NCBI GenBank assembly: GCA_903875445.1
Contig: CAIQWD010000028.1
Location: 62,001 to 126,000, forward strand
Direction of reading: 5' to 3'
Source of the DNA: an uncultured delta proteobacterium
GTDB taxonomy: Bacteria; Desulfobacterota; Desulfobulbia; Desulfobulbales; Desulfocapsaceae
Length of the DNA: 64,000 nucleotides
Both the position numbers and the translations under genes were made by a program. Positions 1-9,977 of this stretch are shown one piece after another. How positions within the stretch are numbered: position 1 is the first letter of the stretch; every line of letters starts with the position of its first letter. Under the pieces are notes generated by a model, which was given only the letters and a program-made list of their open reading frames with translations, was not told the DNA's origin and made no database searches.

Positions 1-623
1 TTGGTGATCAGCACCTGTTCCGGGCTGACCGTAGTGCCCTCGGCGGAGAAGCGCCGGGCGATTTCCGCCCGCAGTTCGTACCTGCCAAGGGGATCGGTGG
101 CTTCGAGAAAATTGGCCCTTTTGTCCGCCAGGGTCTCGCGGCAAATCTCCTCAAGGAAATTTTCCGGCAGAAAGGCCGGATCGGGGACGCCCTTGGTGAG
201 ATGGATGATCCCCGGCTTGTCGGCCAGCGACATGATATCCCGCAGAGCCTTGCCGACGCCCATGCGCAGACGCCGCGCCGCATATTCGAGGGGGTTATGG
301 GCGGCAGACGGGTTGTTCGTGCCGAGAGTTGCAAGGGGTTTGTGACTGTCGCGAAATTCTCCCGGGCTTGCCTCGGCGGTATTTGGGTTCTGGATAAAGG
401 TGCCGCGTCCGACATGGCAGCAGGCCTGGCCGGCGTCGCTCAAATCCTGCAGCGCCCGGCGAACGGTCGCCTGGGTAACCCCGATCTCCTTGGCCAGGCC
501 GGCAACCGACGGCAGCCTGTCGCCGGGATGCAACTCGCCCAGACGAATGGCCTCCTGGATGACGTCGCGAATCTGTATATAGAGGGGGGTGTCGGACTCT
601 TTATCTATTGTGTAATTGACCAT
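1..623 (-). CDS. MocR/PdxR-type GntR regulator with aminotransferase-like domain, partial
   Basis: Reading leftwards from an ATG at 623, an open frame runs off the window start after 207 codons. Residues 10-75 form a GntR winged helix (TPLYIQIRDVIQ, then DRLPSVAGLAKEIGVTQATV). After a linker, about residues 120-207 match the start of a fold-type I aminotransferase domain (MSLADKPGIIHLTKGVPDP, then LGRYELRAEIARRF). Family proteins bind PLP or an amino-acid aldimine and often control their own gene and a neighbouring transporter or metabolic gene. A good Shine-Dalgarno (AAGGAG) lies 7 bases upstream of the start. The C-terminal half and any target gene to the left are outside the window, so the ligand cannot be told. 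Confidence 0.85.
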   Translation of the reverse strand, partial: MVNYTIDKESDTPLYIQIRDVIQEAIRLGELHPGDRLPSVAGLAKEIGVTQATVRRALQDLSDAGQACCHVGRGTFIQNPNTAEASPGEFRDSHKPLATLGTNNPSAAHNPLEYAARRLRMGVGKALRDIMSLADKPGIIHLTKGVPDPAFLPENFLEEICRETLADKRANFLEATDPLGRYELRAEIARRFSAEGTTVSPEQVLIT

Positions 624-640
624 TGCACTCTCCTTGCTGT

Positions 641-661
641 GTATTGATACCGTATTGATAC
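641..661. promoter_or_regulatory. Tandem operator repeat upstream of the MocR gene
   Basis: Two identical copies of GTATTGATAC lie at 641-650 and 652-661, repeated with an 11-base period, about one helical turn. Each copy is itself a near-palindrome (GTAT-TG-ATAC). They sit 18-38 bases upstream of the regulator's start codon. MocR/PdxR proteins are known to bind direct repeats, so autoregulation is a reasonable inference. Confidence 0.55.
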
Positions 662-757
662 AGTAATGATTTTATTTGGTCAAGGAGAAAAATTGTCAGG
701 AGGTGACGGTTCGGCAAAAAAAAGCCACGAAGGTGTGCTCCAACGAAGAATAGCCGG

Positions 758-2095
758 TTATTTTTCGAGAAGGACTACAGTTTCAATATGATGGGTCTGG
801 GGAAACATATCGATCGGCTGGATTTTTCGAATGGAAAAGCCGTGCTCGATCAGGTCGGCAAGGTCCCGGCACAGGGTCGCCGGGTCGCAGGAGATATAAA
901 CCAGCCGTTCGCCGGTAAGTGCTGCTAATTGACCGGCAAGATCGGGGGCACCTTGGCGGGGCGGATCGATGACCACGCAGTCGAAGCGGGCGCCCCTTGC
1001 CAGCAATTCGGAGCAGGCGGTGTGGATCGGGCTTTGCTGAAAACGAGCATGGGCAAGACCGGCCCTGGCGGCGTTGTTTTTGGCCATGCGAATTGCCGAG
1101 CCCTGGCCCTCAATGCCCAGCACCTCAGCTCCAAGGAGGGCTAAGGGAATGGCAAAATTGCCCATGCCGCAATACAGGTCAAGGACACTCCGACCTTTTT
1201 CAACCTGACAAAAATCCAAGACCGTTTCGATGAGGGCGCGATTTTGCCCCAGATTAACCTGGCAAAAACCACCAGCCTCCCAGTGCAATTCGAGATCCTC
1301 CGGAAGCCCGGCAACGGCGGGATAATGGATGCCAAGCACATTGCCCGCCACCGTACCTTCCGCATCGCCATAGGGTCCCATAAGAGAGTATTGTTCCCCG
1401 GCAAAGAAAACCCGCTCCACCGTGTCGCTCTCCCGCGCGAAGCGTTCGGCCGCCAGGATTTCGGCTGGGCGGGGTTTGCGCGGCAATCGGAAGATGACGA
1501 CGGTTTTGCCGGTGCGAGGATTCTCCTGCAGTTCCACCTCGGACGCCAGAGACGTCAGTTTCCGACCGTCGGGCGCAGCTCTCAGAGCGACGAGGGTACT
1601 GTTCAGGGTCGCTCCGGCCAGCAGACATGCTTTGATGGGGATGAGGGTATGGGACCGAAAGCGATGAAAACCAAGTACGCCCCCCCCTTCAACCTGGAGG
1701 CGGAGGCGCTGCCGGTAAGCGAACTCCGCGGGTGCGGGGATCGGTTCCGCCAGTAATGATAAGGAATTCCGCAATTCTTCACGGTTGCTGCGACTGAGGA
1801 GGTCGACGACTACATCTTTTTTGATTTGCAGCTGGCCGACATACTCGCCATGTTGCAGGTCGCAGCCGCCACACTCGCCGAAATAGGGACAGGGTGGGGT
1901 ACGCCTGGCGGGATGGCGAGTGACGATTTGCCGAACTTGACCGAAAAGATAGTTTTTTTTCTTTTCTTCAATGCTTACAATGACAGTCTCGCCGGGAAGT
2001 ACCTGGCGGACGAGGACGACCTGCCCGGTCGCCAGGTGGGCGAAGCCGTAACCGCCGTTGACTATTTTGCTTATGTTAATTGTTTCCAGTTGCAT
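758..2095 (-). CDS. rlmD: 23S rRNA (uracil-5-)-methyltransferase, RlmD/RumA family
   Basis: The product (445 aa) methylates a uracil of ribosomal RNA at C5 with SAM. An N-terminal TRAM RNA-binding domain (about 1-60) is followed by the iron-sulfur cysteines C69, C75 and C78 (CPYFGECGGCDL) with a later partner in IPIKACLLAG. The C-terminal Rossmann methyltransferase domain has the SAM loop VLDLYCGMGNFAIPLA, the IDPPRQG motif, the catalytic cysteine C403 in ISCDPATLCRDL and the general base E438 in HHIETV. Length is normal. RlmD and RlmCD cannot be separated by eye, so the exact uracil target is an inference. It is divergent from tamA with only a short gap. Confidence 0.9.
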   Translation of the reverse strand: MQLETINISKIVNGGYGFAHLATGQVVLVRQVLPGETVIVSIEEKKKNYLFGQVRQIVTRHPARRTPPCPYFGECGGCDLQHGEYVGQLQIKKDVVVDLLSRSNREELRNSLSLLAEPIPAPAEFAYRQRLRLQVEGGGVLGFHRFRSHTLIPIKACLLAGATLNSTLVALRAAPDGRKLTSLASEVELQENPRTGKTVVIFRLPRKPRPAEILAAERFARESDTVERVFFAGEQYSLMGPYGDAEGTVAGNVLGIHYPAVAGLPEDLELHWEAGGFCQVNLGQNRALIETVLDFCQVEKGRSVLDLYCGMGNFAIPLALLGAEVLGIEGQGSAIRMAKNNAARAGLAHARFQQSPIHTACSELLARGARFDCVVIDPPRQGAPDLAGQLAALTGERLVYISCDPATLCRDLADLIEHGFSIRKIQPIDMFPQTHHIETVVLLEK

Positions 2096-2210
2096 CTTCT
2101 AGCCTGGAGCGATTAGACCTTAGAAATATATGTAGCCCGTGCAGTTCATCCACAGCATAGCAAAATGGAGACTGCACCCTGACGGTCAGCCTTTTCATAA
2201 TATAACATCC

Positions 2211-3953
2211 GTGTTCTGTCGAATAATATTCCTCTTTCTAGCGTTTCACCTCTTTCTGCCTGCGGCGGTGTCGGCCTCGGTACAGCTTGAGGTGACGGTA
2301 ACCGGGATCAGCGATCCGCTGTACAAGAACGTCCTGGCCCGTCTGACCATTCTGCTGCAAAAAAATAACGAGCGACTGCAAGCCAGTGCCATCCGCCGCT
2401 TGCATCGCCAGGCCGAGGAGGATATTCGCGCAGCCCTGGCCCCGTTCGGCTACTACAATCCGACTATCAAAGGCAGTCTGAATAAAAAGGATGATGTGTG
2501 GAATGCCCAATATGCCATCGACCAGGGGCCGCCAGTTGTGCTCGAAAAGGTCGACCTGCAGTTGGCCGGTGCAGGCGCAAACAATGCGCCCCTTTTAGCC
2601 GCCCTTGAAAAATTTCCTTTGAAAAAAGGCGAGGTGCTGAATCAGGAACTGTATGAGCAGGGCAAGAAAAAACTGGTGAACCTCGCCTTTGGCGAAGGTT
2701 TCCTCGATGCCACCTTTAGCGAACGGTCCCTGCGCATAAGCGCGGAAACCAATAGTGCCTCACTTCACTTGGTGCTCGACACCGGTCGTCAGTATCTCTT
2801 CGGGGTGACGGCCAGTACCCAGCAGATCTTGAAGCAAGACCTGCTTAATCGCTATCTTCCCTACAAGGTAGGCGACCCCTACAATCCGGCAAAACTTTTC
2901 GAATTGCAGTCAATCCTTAATCAAACAAACTACTTCAGCAAGGTTTCGGTGCGGGGGCAGCTGGACCGGATTCAGGCTCTCGCCATTCCTGTTGAGATCG
3001 ATCTGACCGCCCCGGAACATCTCAATAAATACAGTTTCGGTTTGGGGTATGGCACCGATACCGGGGTGCGCGGCAAAATCGACTGGGAAAATCGGCTGTT
3101 CAATTCGAGTGGCGATAAGGTCAGCGCCTCGCTCCAGCTGGGGGAACGGGAAAACACCATTGCTTTGCGTTACCGGATGCCGGTTGATGATGATCCCAGG
3201 TATCAATCTCTGGCCAGCAGTCTTGCCTATCAGGATAAGCAATGGGAAAATACCACTACCCAACTGTTCACCGCCTCTATGGCGAGAGAATATGTGGATC
3301 CGCGATTTAAACTCAGCACCGGCCTTGAGTTGCGCAACGAGATTTACGATGTCGGCAATACCAGCGGTGAATCGACCCTGCTCCTGCCTTCCTTGAACGT
3401 CGGCGGGATTTTTGCCGACGATATTCTCAACACTAAAAATGGTTTGCAGGCGGCGGTGGGATTTCTTGGCGGCATGAAAGGACTGGGCTCCGATGCCAGT
3501 TTTTTGCAGGCCACGGTCAATGGCAAGGCGATCGTCTCGCCGTTTCAGGACTGGCGGCTCATCGGCCGCGGCTCCTTTGGGGCAACCTTGGTTGATAGCA
3601 TCAATTCCCTGCCGCCGTCACTCAGGTTTTACACCGGCGGTGACAATACCCTGCGCGGCTACGGCTATAAATCCATAGGCACCAGGGACGCTTCCGGGCA
3701 GATCATCGGCGGCAGGTATCTGGTGGTCGGCAGCATCGAGGCGGAAAGGGTCGTCTTCAATCAATGGAGCCTCGCTTCCTTTTGGGATGTCGGCACGGCA
3801 ACCGACGACCTGACCCTGAATTTCTTTCAGGGTGTCGGTGTCGGGGTGCGTTTTCGCCTGCCTTTCGGACAGATTCGCCTCGATGTCGCTTCGGCCATCA
3901 CTGAAGACGGCAAGCCCCTGCGAGTCCATCTGACGGTTGGGGGTGACCTGTGA
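2211..3953 (+). CDS. tamA: TamA, Omp85-family outer membrane assembly protein
   Basis: This is an outer-membrane beta-barrel insertase subunit that works with TamB in autotransporter and outer-membrane protein or lipid assembly. The N-terminus is a clean signal peptide (VFCRIIFLFLAFHLFLPAAVSAS), followed by POTRA repeats (about residues 25-250) and a 16-strand Omp85 barrel ending near LRVHLTVGGDL. The barrel holds the typical lid-loop-like segment YTGGDNTLRGYGYKSIG. I place the start at GTG 2211 because translation from there begins directly with the signal peptide. An in-frame GTG at 2139 would add 24 residues, and neither site has a clear ribosome binding site. The stop overlaps the tamB start, showing translational coupling. 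Confidence 0.88.
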   Translation: MFCRIIFLFLAFHLFLPAAVSASVQLEVTVTGISDPLYKNVLARLTILLQKNNERLQASAIRRLHRQAEEDIRAALAPFGYYNPTIKGSLNKKDDVWNAQYAIDQGPPVVLEKVDLQLAGAGANNAPLLAALEKFPLKKGEVLNQELYEQGKKKLVNLAFGEGFLDATFSERSLRISAETNSASLHLVLDTGRQYLFGVTASTQQILKQDLLNRYLPYKVGDPYNPAKLFELQSILNQTNYFSKVSVRGQLDRIQALAIPVEIDLTAPEHLNKYSFGLGYGTDTGVRGKIDWENRLFNSSGDKVSASLQLGERENTIALRYRMPVDDDPRYQSLASSLAYQDKQWENTTTQLFTASMAREYVDPRFKLSTGLELRNEIYDVGNTSGESTLLLPSLNVGGIFADDILNTKNGLQAAVGFLGGMKGLGSDASFLQATVNGKAIVSPFQDWRLIGRGSFGATLVDSINSLPPSLRFYTGGDNTLRGYGYKSIGTRDASGQIIGGRYLVVGSIEAERVVFNQWSLASFWDVGTATDDLTLNFFQGVGVGVRFRLPFGQIRLDVASAITEDGKPLRVHLTVGGDL

Positions 3954-6900
3954 TGAAAACAAGTGTCCGGATGGCTCTTGCCTCGATGCTCCTTATTCTT
4001 CTGTTCTGCGCTCTCCTCTTGGGCAGCGGGCCAGGTTTGTGGCTGGTGCAAACAGGTATCCAGCTGCTGAGTGGCGGCAGTGTAGCCATCGGGGAGGCGG
4101 AGGGTGCGCTCCTTGGCCACTTCAGCCTCGGAAAAATCCGCATCGTCCTTCCCGGGGCCGATATCAGGGTCGAAAAATTTGACTGGGACTGGTCCCCGGC
4201 AAAACTCTTCGAAGGTGAGCTGCGTATAGCGGACCTTGATGTCGCGGGGGTAGTAATCGGACTGCGTGACAGCCCGGCAAGGCCATCCGCCGGGGGACCG
4301 ATGATGCTGCCGCGGCTTCTTCTGCCCCTCGGGTTAGCAGTCGATCGGGCAGCGGTGAAATCGCTGCAGGTACAGGGGAGTGATGGCAGCGAACTGATAG
4401 CCTTCGAGAGCATAGATGTCCAGCTGGAGGCGAAAGATGGCCATCTGAGCATCGGCAACATTTCGCTGCAGGGCCCGGAAATTGGTCTGGACGTGCACGG
4501 CACCGTCGATTTTGACGGCGACCGGCATGTCGATCTGCTCGGGAACTGGCGGCTGGTGAATTATGGTTTCCATTCGCTTGCGGGCACATTTTCCGCCCTC
4601 GGGCCGCTTGTTTCGCCCCATGCCACCTTTGCCGTCAACAGCCCCGCCGACATCCGGGTAGAGGGGGATGTCGGCAATCTCCTGGAAAAACCGGAGTGGA
4701 CCGCAACCCTTCTGGCACGGGACGTGGATCTTTCGGCGCTCATCAAATATTGTCCGAAGATAGATTTGGCCACGGTGAACGGGCAGTTGTCAGGTAATAC
4801 CGACGGTTACCGCGGCCAGGTGCAGGCGGTCGGCAGCTGGGGAAAACTTGACAAGATGCAGTTGCAAGCCGCCATAACCGCCGGTCTGTGGGGCATCGAC
4901 TTCGACTCCCTGCGCATTGACCGCGGCGATGGCTGGGCGGTGGCCGAGAATGCCAAGATCGACTGGAAAAAGCTCTTCGACTGGCAAGGTCTTTTTCATT
5001 TTAAAAATTTTGATCCTTCCGCCTTTTTCGATTGGTTGCCGGGCAAACTGACTGCCGACCTCACCAGTGTCGGGACGGTCAGGGACGACCTGGGTGTCGA
5101 TGTCGCCTTTGAGGTTTTCCGCCTTGACGGCAAACTGCGGGACCAGCCGATCTCCGCTGTCGGCAAGATCGCCCTTACTGAAAACGACGTGCGAACCGAT
5201 AACCTGACAATCCGCAGCGGCGAGGTGGAGGGCAGTGCCCGCATCGAAAAAGGGATGCTCTCATGGGCCGATAAACTCAGCTGGTCGGGAGAGATTCATT
5301 TGCATAACTTCGATCCCTCCGGAATCTATCCCGATTTTCCCGGCCAAGTGAGCGGCTTGTTGGCAGGGGAGGGTTTCCTTGGTCCTGCGGGCGCCGAGGG
5401 GTACTTGAAAATAAGCGATATCGCGGGAAATTTACGTGGCAATACCCTGGCTGGAAGCGGAGAAATCAGTCTCTCCGGTGAGACCATTCATACAACCGGC
5501 CTGTTTCTCAAGAGCGGCGCCTCGCAGCTGGTGGTGCAGGGCCAGGCCGGGGAAGCCTTTGCCCTCGATTTCAATCTCACTTCTCCCGATATCGGCACAC
5601 TTCTGCCGGAGACGAGCGGTGCCGTGCAATTTCTTGGCAGGCTGCGCGGCAGTTTCGCGGCACCAGTGTTTGACATCGAAATGCATGGACAAGGGCTTGG
5701 CCTTGGTACCGGCAGGTTCTCTCGGCTTGAAGCCAAGATCCATTCGCAACTGGGAAAGGAGGATCGCTTGCAAGGCACCTTGCTCGGGGAAAAGATGAGT
5801 TTTGCCGGTCTGCCGGTTGATCAGGCGCAAATCGATTTTTCCGGGACTTTTAAGGAACAGGACCTTGCCGCCCAAGCAGCGGGTACCTTCGGACGATTGC
5901 AGCTTCGGGCGCAAGCCTCAAAGGACAACGGCTGGATGGGGGGGATCTCCGATGTGCATCTCACCTCTTCTTCCTACGGTAACTGGCGGCAAGAGGACAG
6001 AGCGGCTTTCAGCGCCGATAGAAAGGGTGTGGTTCTCGACGATTTTTGCCTGGCCGAGGGTGAAGGTGCGGTCTGTGTCGGAGGTTACATCCAGGTGGCG
6101 GAAGATATCGACTGGCGACTCAAGAGCCGATTTTCGGCACTCTCCTTAAACTGGTTGAACCGCTTGAAATTCCTTGCCGCGCCGGTGAACGGCTTGTTTT
6201 CCGGCGAGATTGCCGCATCCGGCAAAAACCGCCGGCTAACTTCCGCCCGGGCGGAGATCAGGTTGCCGGAAGCCACCTTTGAACTGGGTGTCGAAGACGA
6301 GGAATTTAACACCATCCATTGCGAAGACACCGTCTTTAATCTGCTGCTCGCCGATTCTTCCTTACAAACAAATTTTGTCACCCGGATGAAAAACGGCAGT
6401 CGTCTCACCTTGGCCGCGGCCACTCGGGGGGAGGATGTGTTTGCCATGCCCGCTCGATCGTTACCGCTCTCTGGGAGCCTTGATCTGGAGAATTTCGACC
6501 TGGCAATCCTCTCCGCCCTCACCGGATACGGTGTCGACCCAACCGGTCGGGTAAGCAGTTCCTTCACCCTTATGGGGACGGTCGGACGACCTGAACTGGT
6601 CGGTCAGGGCAGGATTGAGGACGGCGGTATCGCCCTGCCGTACCAGGGTATTACCCTGGAAAATGTGAAGGTTGCGGTGGTCGCTGCGGAAGATGGGGCA
6701 AAGGTCCTCTGTCATGCTACCTCCGGGCCGGGCGAGATGAGCGCCGAGGGCCGTGTCCGTTACGGCGATGAGGGGGTGGAGGGTGATCTGCATGTCAGCG
6801 GTCACAATTTTCTCCTCGTCAATCTCCCGGAATACGCAATCCGGGTAAACCCCGACGTGCAGTTCCTGTTCGCTAAAAAAAAGGCGGCGATCAAGGGTTC

Positions 6901-7741
6901 GGTACAGATCCCCTATGCCTTGCTCACGCCTGAGGAGATGAAAGATTCAGTACAGGTTTCCAAAGACGTCATTCTCGTCAACGGTCGGCAGGAGGTCAAG
7001 GTAGCCGGGTGGCCCTTCTCCTTGGATCTTGATGTCCTTTTGGGGGACGATGTGCGCATTAAGGGCCACGGACTGGCCGGCAGGCTTACCGGGCAGCTCC
7101 GGGTCAAGACCAACCCGAATGAATTTCCGACGGCGCAGGGGGAGCTTAATCTCATCGACGGAGTTTTTTCCATCTACGGTCGGACTCTTGATATTGAGCG
7201 CGGCCGGGTGTTGTTCACCGGCGGTCCCATAGATAATCCCGGAGTGGATGTGCGGGCTCAAAAAAAATTCAGCGATGAGGAGGCAAAAATTCGGGGTTAC
7301 ACGGTTGGTGTGGATATCAGCGGCCTGGCCCAGGATCTCAGTTATCACCTCTTTTCTGATCCGTATATGGATGACACGGAAATTCTCTCCCAGATGATCG
7401 TCGGCCATTCCCTGGCCTTTTCCAATAAAGAGGAGGATAGTCTCCTTGAGGCGGCCGCGAAGAGTCTTGGCCTGAAAGGCGGCGCCGATCTCTTTCAAGG
7501 GCTTGGCAATATCCTGCAGATAGACGACATGCATCTCGAAGGCAGCAGCCAGAAGGCCAATGTCTCGCTGGTTGTCGGCAAACGGGTAACGAAAGAGCTG
7601 TATATCGGCTATGATATGAATATGTTCAGCCAGCTCGGTCAGTTCCGGGTGCGCTACGATCTGACCCGGGGATTCGCCGTCGAGACCAGAAGCTCTTCCC
7701 AGTCAACCGGCACCGATCTGCTCTATTCATTTGAAAAATGA
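3953..7741 (+). CDS. tamB: TamB, inner-membrane-anchored translocation and assembly module protein
   Basis: A protein of about 1262 aa with one N-terminal membrane anchor (residues about 7-30, MALASMLLILLFCALLLGSG) and a very long repetitive beta-rich periplasmic body typical of AsmA/TamB proteins. It ends in the DUF490/TamB domain, seen in ELNLIDGVFSIYGRTLDIERG, DDTEILSQMIVG and the terminal barrel-like strand FRVRYDLTRGF. TamB bridges inner and outer membranes with TamA, and the family is now linked to phospholipid transport. ATG 3953 overlaps the tamA stop by one base (TGATG); a GTG three bases earlier is possible. Gene order tamA-tamB is the classic one. Confidence 0.9.
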   Translation: MKTSVRMALASMLLILLFCALLLGSGPGLWLVQTGIQLLSGGSVAIGEAEGALLGHFSLGKIRIVLPGADIRVEKFDWDWSPAKLFEGELRIADLDVAGVVIGLRDSPARPSAGGPMMLPRLLLPLGLAVDRAAVKSLQVQGSDGSELIAFESIDVQLEAKDGHLSIGNISLQGPEIGLDVHGTVDFDGDRHVDLLGNWRLVNYGFHSLAGTFSALGPLVSPHATFAVNSPADIRVEGDVGNLLEKPEWTATLLARDVDLSALIKYCPKIDLATVNGQLSGNTDGYRGQVQAVGSWGKLDKMQLQAAITAGLWGIDFDSLRIDRGDGWAVAENAKIDWKKLFDWQGLFHFKNFDPSAFFDWLPGKLTADLTSVGTVRDDLGVDVAFEVFRLDGKLRDQPISAVGKIALTENDVRTDNLTIRSGEVEGSARIEKGMLSWADKLSWSGEIHLHNFDPSGIYPDFPGQVSGLLAGEGFLGPAGAEGYLKISDIAGNLRGNTLAGSGEISLSGETIHTTGLFLKSGASQLVVQGQAGEAFALDFNLTSPDIGTLLPETSGAVQFLGRLRGSFAAPVFDIEMHGQGLGLGTGRFSRLEAKIHSQLGKEDRLQGTLLGEKMSFAGLPVDQAQIDFSGTFKEQDLAAQAAGTFGRLQLRAQASKDNGWMGGISDVHLTSSSYGNWRQEDRAAFSADRKGVVLDDFCLAEGEGAVCVGGYIQVAEDIDWRLKSRFSALSLNWLNRLKFLAAPVNGLFSGEIAASGKNRRLTSARAEIRLPEATFELGVEDEEFNTIHCEDTVFNLLLADSSLQTNFVTRMKNGSRLTLAAATRGEDVFAMPARSLPLSGSLDLENFDLAILSALTGYGVDPTGRVSSSFTLMGTVGRPELVGQGRIEDGGIALPYQGITLENVKVAVVAAEDGAKVLCHATSGPGEMSAEGRVRYGDEGVEGDLHVSGHNFLLVNLPEYAIRVNPDVQFLFAKKKAAIKGSVQIPYALLTPEEMKDSVQVSKDVILVNGRQEVKVAGWPFSLDLDVLLGDDVRIKGHGLAGRLTGQLRVKTNPNEFPTAQGELNLIDGVFSIYGRTLDIERGRVLFTGGPIDNPGVDVRAQKKFSDEEAKIRGYTVGVDISGLAQDLSYHLFSDPYMDDTEILSQMIVGHSLAFSNKEEDSLLEAAAKSLGLKGGADLFQGLGNILQIDDMHLEGSSQKANVSLVVGKRVTKELYIGYDMNMFSQLGQFRVRYDLTRGFAVETRSSSQSTGTDLLYSFEK

Positions 7742-7774
7742 GTGAGGCGTTTTCCAAGGCTTACGACGTCATCA

Positions 7775-8272
7775 TTAAACATCATTACCGATCTCTTCAA
7801 ATTTATTCAACGTCAGGTTTTTTCTCACCTTAGCTGCGGCAAAAATCCGCCCGTTCATGGCGATATAGACCCCCGGCGGCAGGACCTGCACCGCACCCAG
7901 AGCGCAGCCGATATTGAACACCGCATCGCTGGTCTTGAACAGGGCCGGTTCCAGCGCCCCGGTGAGGACGACGGTCTTGCCGGGAGGGTTGCAGAGGGCC
8001 AAGGCGGTTGCAACCATGGTGTCGGTGCCGTGGGTGATGATAATCCGGGGACAGGGGTCCTCGGCCACCGCACCCGCGATCAGCGAGCGGTCATCGTCGG
8101 TCAGATCGAGACTGTCCTTGCGCATCAAGGAATTGATGTGGTAGGTGATCGACAGGTTCAGTTCGGCCAGAACCTTTTCTACGTTCGGTGGCCCGACTTC
8201 ATATTCACTTTTGGCATCGAAATAGATTTTGTCGATGGTGCCGCCGACGCTGATTATGGAAATGTTGTGCAT
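7775..8272 (-). CDS. Single-domain asparaginase-like protein
   Basis: The 165-residue protein matches only the N-terminal half of type I/II L-asparaginases, which are about 330 aa. The nucleophile-type threonine motif is SVGGTIDK near the start, and the second catalytic segment is HGTDTM (Thr-Asp). After the segment VVLTGALEPALFKTSDAVFN the protein ends at about the domain border, with the stop in place and no frameshifted remainder downstream, so it looks like a genuine short family member. The start is set at ATG 8272, although the frame extends to 8365 with unrelated-looking residues. Whether it hydrolyses asparagine is unproven, since normal enzymes complete their active site with the C-terminal domain of the partner subunit. 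Confidence 0.75.
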   Translation of the reverse strand: MHNISIISVGGTIDKIYFDAKSEYEVGPPNVEKVLAELNLSITYHINSLMRKDSLDLTDDDRSLIAGAVAEDPCPRIIITHGTDTMVATALALCNPPGKTVVLTGALEPALFKTSDAVFNIGCALGAVQVLPPGVYIAMNGRIFAAAKVRKNLTLNKFEEIGNDV

Positions 8273-8375
8273 GTTTGTCTCTCGGATTGAGGGTATTCGG
8301 TATTTTTTGGGGCCTTGCAACAAGGACCGCCGAGCCCGGTTCGCCCGGTCGGCATCAAATTCCAAAGTTTATGCC

Positions 8376-8406
8376 TTGCTTTTCCGGCAAGATGGTAACA
8401 TATAAT
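8376..8406 (+). promoter_or_regulatory. Probable sigma-70 promoter of the orphan response regulator
   Basis: A perfect -10 box TATAAT (8401-8406) is preceded by TTGCTT (8376-8381) at 19 bases, a slightly long spacing. It lies about 75 bases upstream of GTG 8481. Confidence 0.4.
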
Positions 8407-8480
8407 GGTATCTTAGAGAAACACTATCGTTGCAGCGTGCACTATGCCGGTGCGGTAAATGCCAAGGGAGAAGGAACAAG

Positions 8481-9854
8481 GTGACAGGAAAAAAGGGGCC
8501 GATAACCATTCTGGTGGTTGATGACGATCAGGTGCATCGTTTTATGCTCTGTTCGCTCATCAAGGAGTGGGGCTGGCGCAGTGTCGAGGCCGATGACGGA
8601 GTGACGGCGGTTGCCGCCGTGGCTAAACAACCCTACGACGCGGTACTCATGGACGTGCGGATGGCAAAAATGGATGGGCGGGAAGCTTTTACCCGAATCC
8701 AGGGTCTGCAACCTGCCCTGCCGGTGATCATCATGACCGCCTATTCCTCGGTTGACGATGCGGTGGAGGCAATTCAGCAGGGGGCCCACGATTATCTGAC
8801 CAAGCCTCTTGATTTCGATCGGCTGCGTCTCGCCCTCATGCGGGCCGTCGACCACCAGCAGGTGGTGCGCCGCAAGCAGCAGCCGGCGGCGGAGCGGAAG
8901 GCACTGGAAACGGCGATTATCGGCTCGTCGCCGCCGATGCAGGAACTGCTGGAGATGGTCGGTTATGTGGCGCCGACCGAGGCGACGGTGCTCATCTACG
9001 GTGAATCGGGTACCGGCAAGGAGCTGGTCGCCGAGGCCCTGCACCGCAACAGCGAGCGTCGCAACAAACCTTTTGTCAAGGTCAATTGTGCCGCTCTCGC
9101 CGAGAGTCTGCTTGAGTCCGAGCTTTTCGGCCATGAAAAAGGCGCTTTTACCGGTGCCGAGAAACGGCGGGAAGGAAAATTTGTTCAGGCCGACGGCGGC
9201 ACTCTTTTCCTCGACGAGATTGGTGAAACCTCCCAGGCCATGCAGGTTAAGCTCCTGCGAGTGCTGCAGGAACACGAGTTGCAACGGGTCGGTGGCGAGG
9301 ATACGGTTAAGGTCGATGTACGAATCATCGCCGCCACCAACCGCAACCTCGAAGAGGAGGTGAGCCGCAACGCCTTCCGAGAGGATCTTTATTACCGGCT
9401 GAACGTGGTTATGCTCACCGTCCCGCCGCTACGCACCCGCGGGGCGGATATTCCTGCGCTTGTCGAACATTTTGCCCGGAAGTTCGCCGAAAAAAACCGT
9501 CGAGTCCTCGACCGGATCACCTCCGAGTGTATGGAGCTGCTGACCGACTACCCATGGCCCGGCAATGTGCGGGAATTGGAAAACGCCATCGAGCGTGGCA
9601 TCATTCTCATGCGCGGCACCGAACTGACCGAAAAGAGCCTGCCTTTGTCGATTCAAAAACAGGCGGACAAACTGCCGGAAAAACAGGCGCCGGTCGCCGA
9701 CGAAGTTGAAGCGGGCTCCCTTTTTGCGGCGGAAAAGCAGCTCATCCTCAGGACCCTGGAAGAGACCGCCGGCAACAAAAGCGAGGCGGCCCGAAGGCTG
9801 GGCATTACCCGCAAGACCTTGCTCAACAAATTGAACAAATACGAAGTCGAATAG
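8481..9854 (+). CDS. Sigma-54-dependent response regulator, NtrC/ZraR type (orphan)
   Basis: A 457-aa regulator with the standard three domains. The receiver (about 7-125) has acidic residues D14-D16 and phosphoacceptor D58. The AAA+ domain (about 145-380) shows Walker A GESGTGKE, the canonical sigma-54 contact loop GAFTGA and Walker B LFLDEIGE. The C-terminus is a Fis-type helix-turn-helix ([20 protein letters not shown]). It should activate sigma-54 promoters after phosphorylation. GTG 8481 is chosen because GGGAGAAGG precedes it at proper spacing; the open frame goes back to 8430 without family similarity. No histidine kinase is next to it, so its partner must be elsewhere. Confidence 0.88.
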   Translation: MTGKKGPITILVVDDDQVHRFMLCSLIKEWGWRSVEADDGVTAVAAVAKQPYDAVLMDVRMAKMDGREAFTRIQGLQPALPVIIMTAYSSVDDAVEAIQQGAHDYLTKPLDFDRLRLALMRAVDHQQVVRRKQQPAAERKALETAIIGSSPPMQELLEMVGYVAPTEATVLIYGESGTGKELVAEALHRNSERRNKPFVKVNCAALAESLLESELFGHEKGAFTGAEKRREGKFVQADGGTLFLDEIGETSQAMQVKLLRVLQEHELQRVGGEDTVKVDVRIIAATNRNLEEEVSRNAFREDLYYRLNVVMLTVPPLRTRGADIPALVEHFARKFAEKNRRVLDRITSECMELLTDYPWPGNVRELENAIERGIILMRGTELTEKSLPLSIQKQADKLPEKQAPVADEVEAGSLFAAEKQLILRTLEETAGNKSEAARRLGITRKTLLNKLNKYEVE

Positions 9855-9977
9855 CGATCAGCGCTTGTTTCAGGTCCCTCCGATTACCCTCGCAGTCAAG
9901 CCTCCCTGTGGTGTTTTATATTGAAATTATTATAATTTTTATTCCTGTCGTGGGCATGAATATTGGCTCTTGGCTAC

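Noticed and set aside
201-647. 148-codon plus-strand frame over the MocR gene
   Set aside because: The minus-strand frame gives clear GntR and aminotransferase motifs, so this is its shadow.
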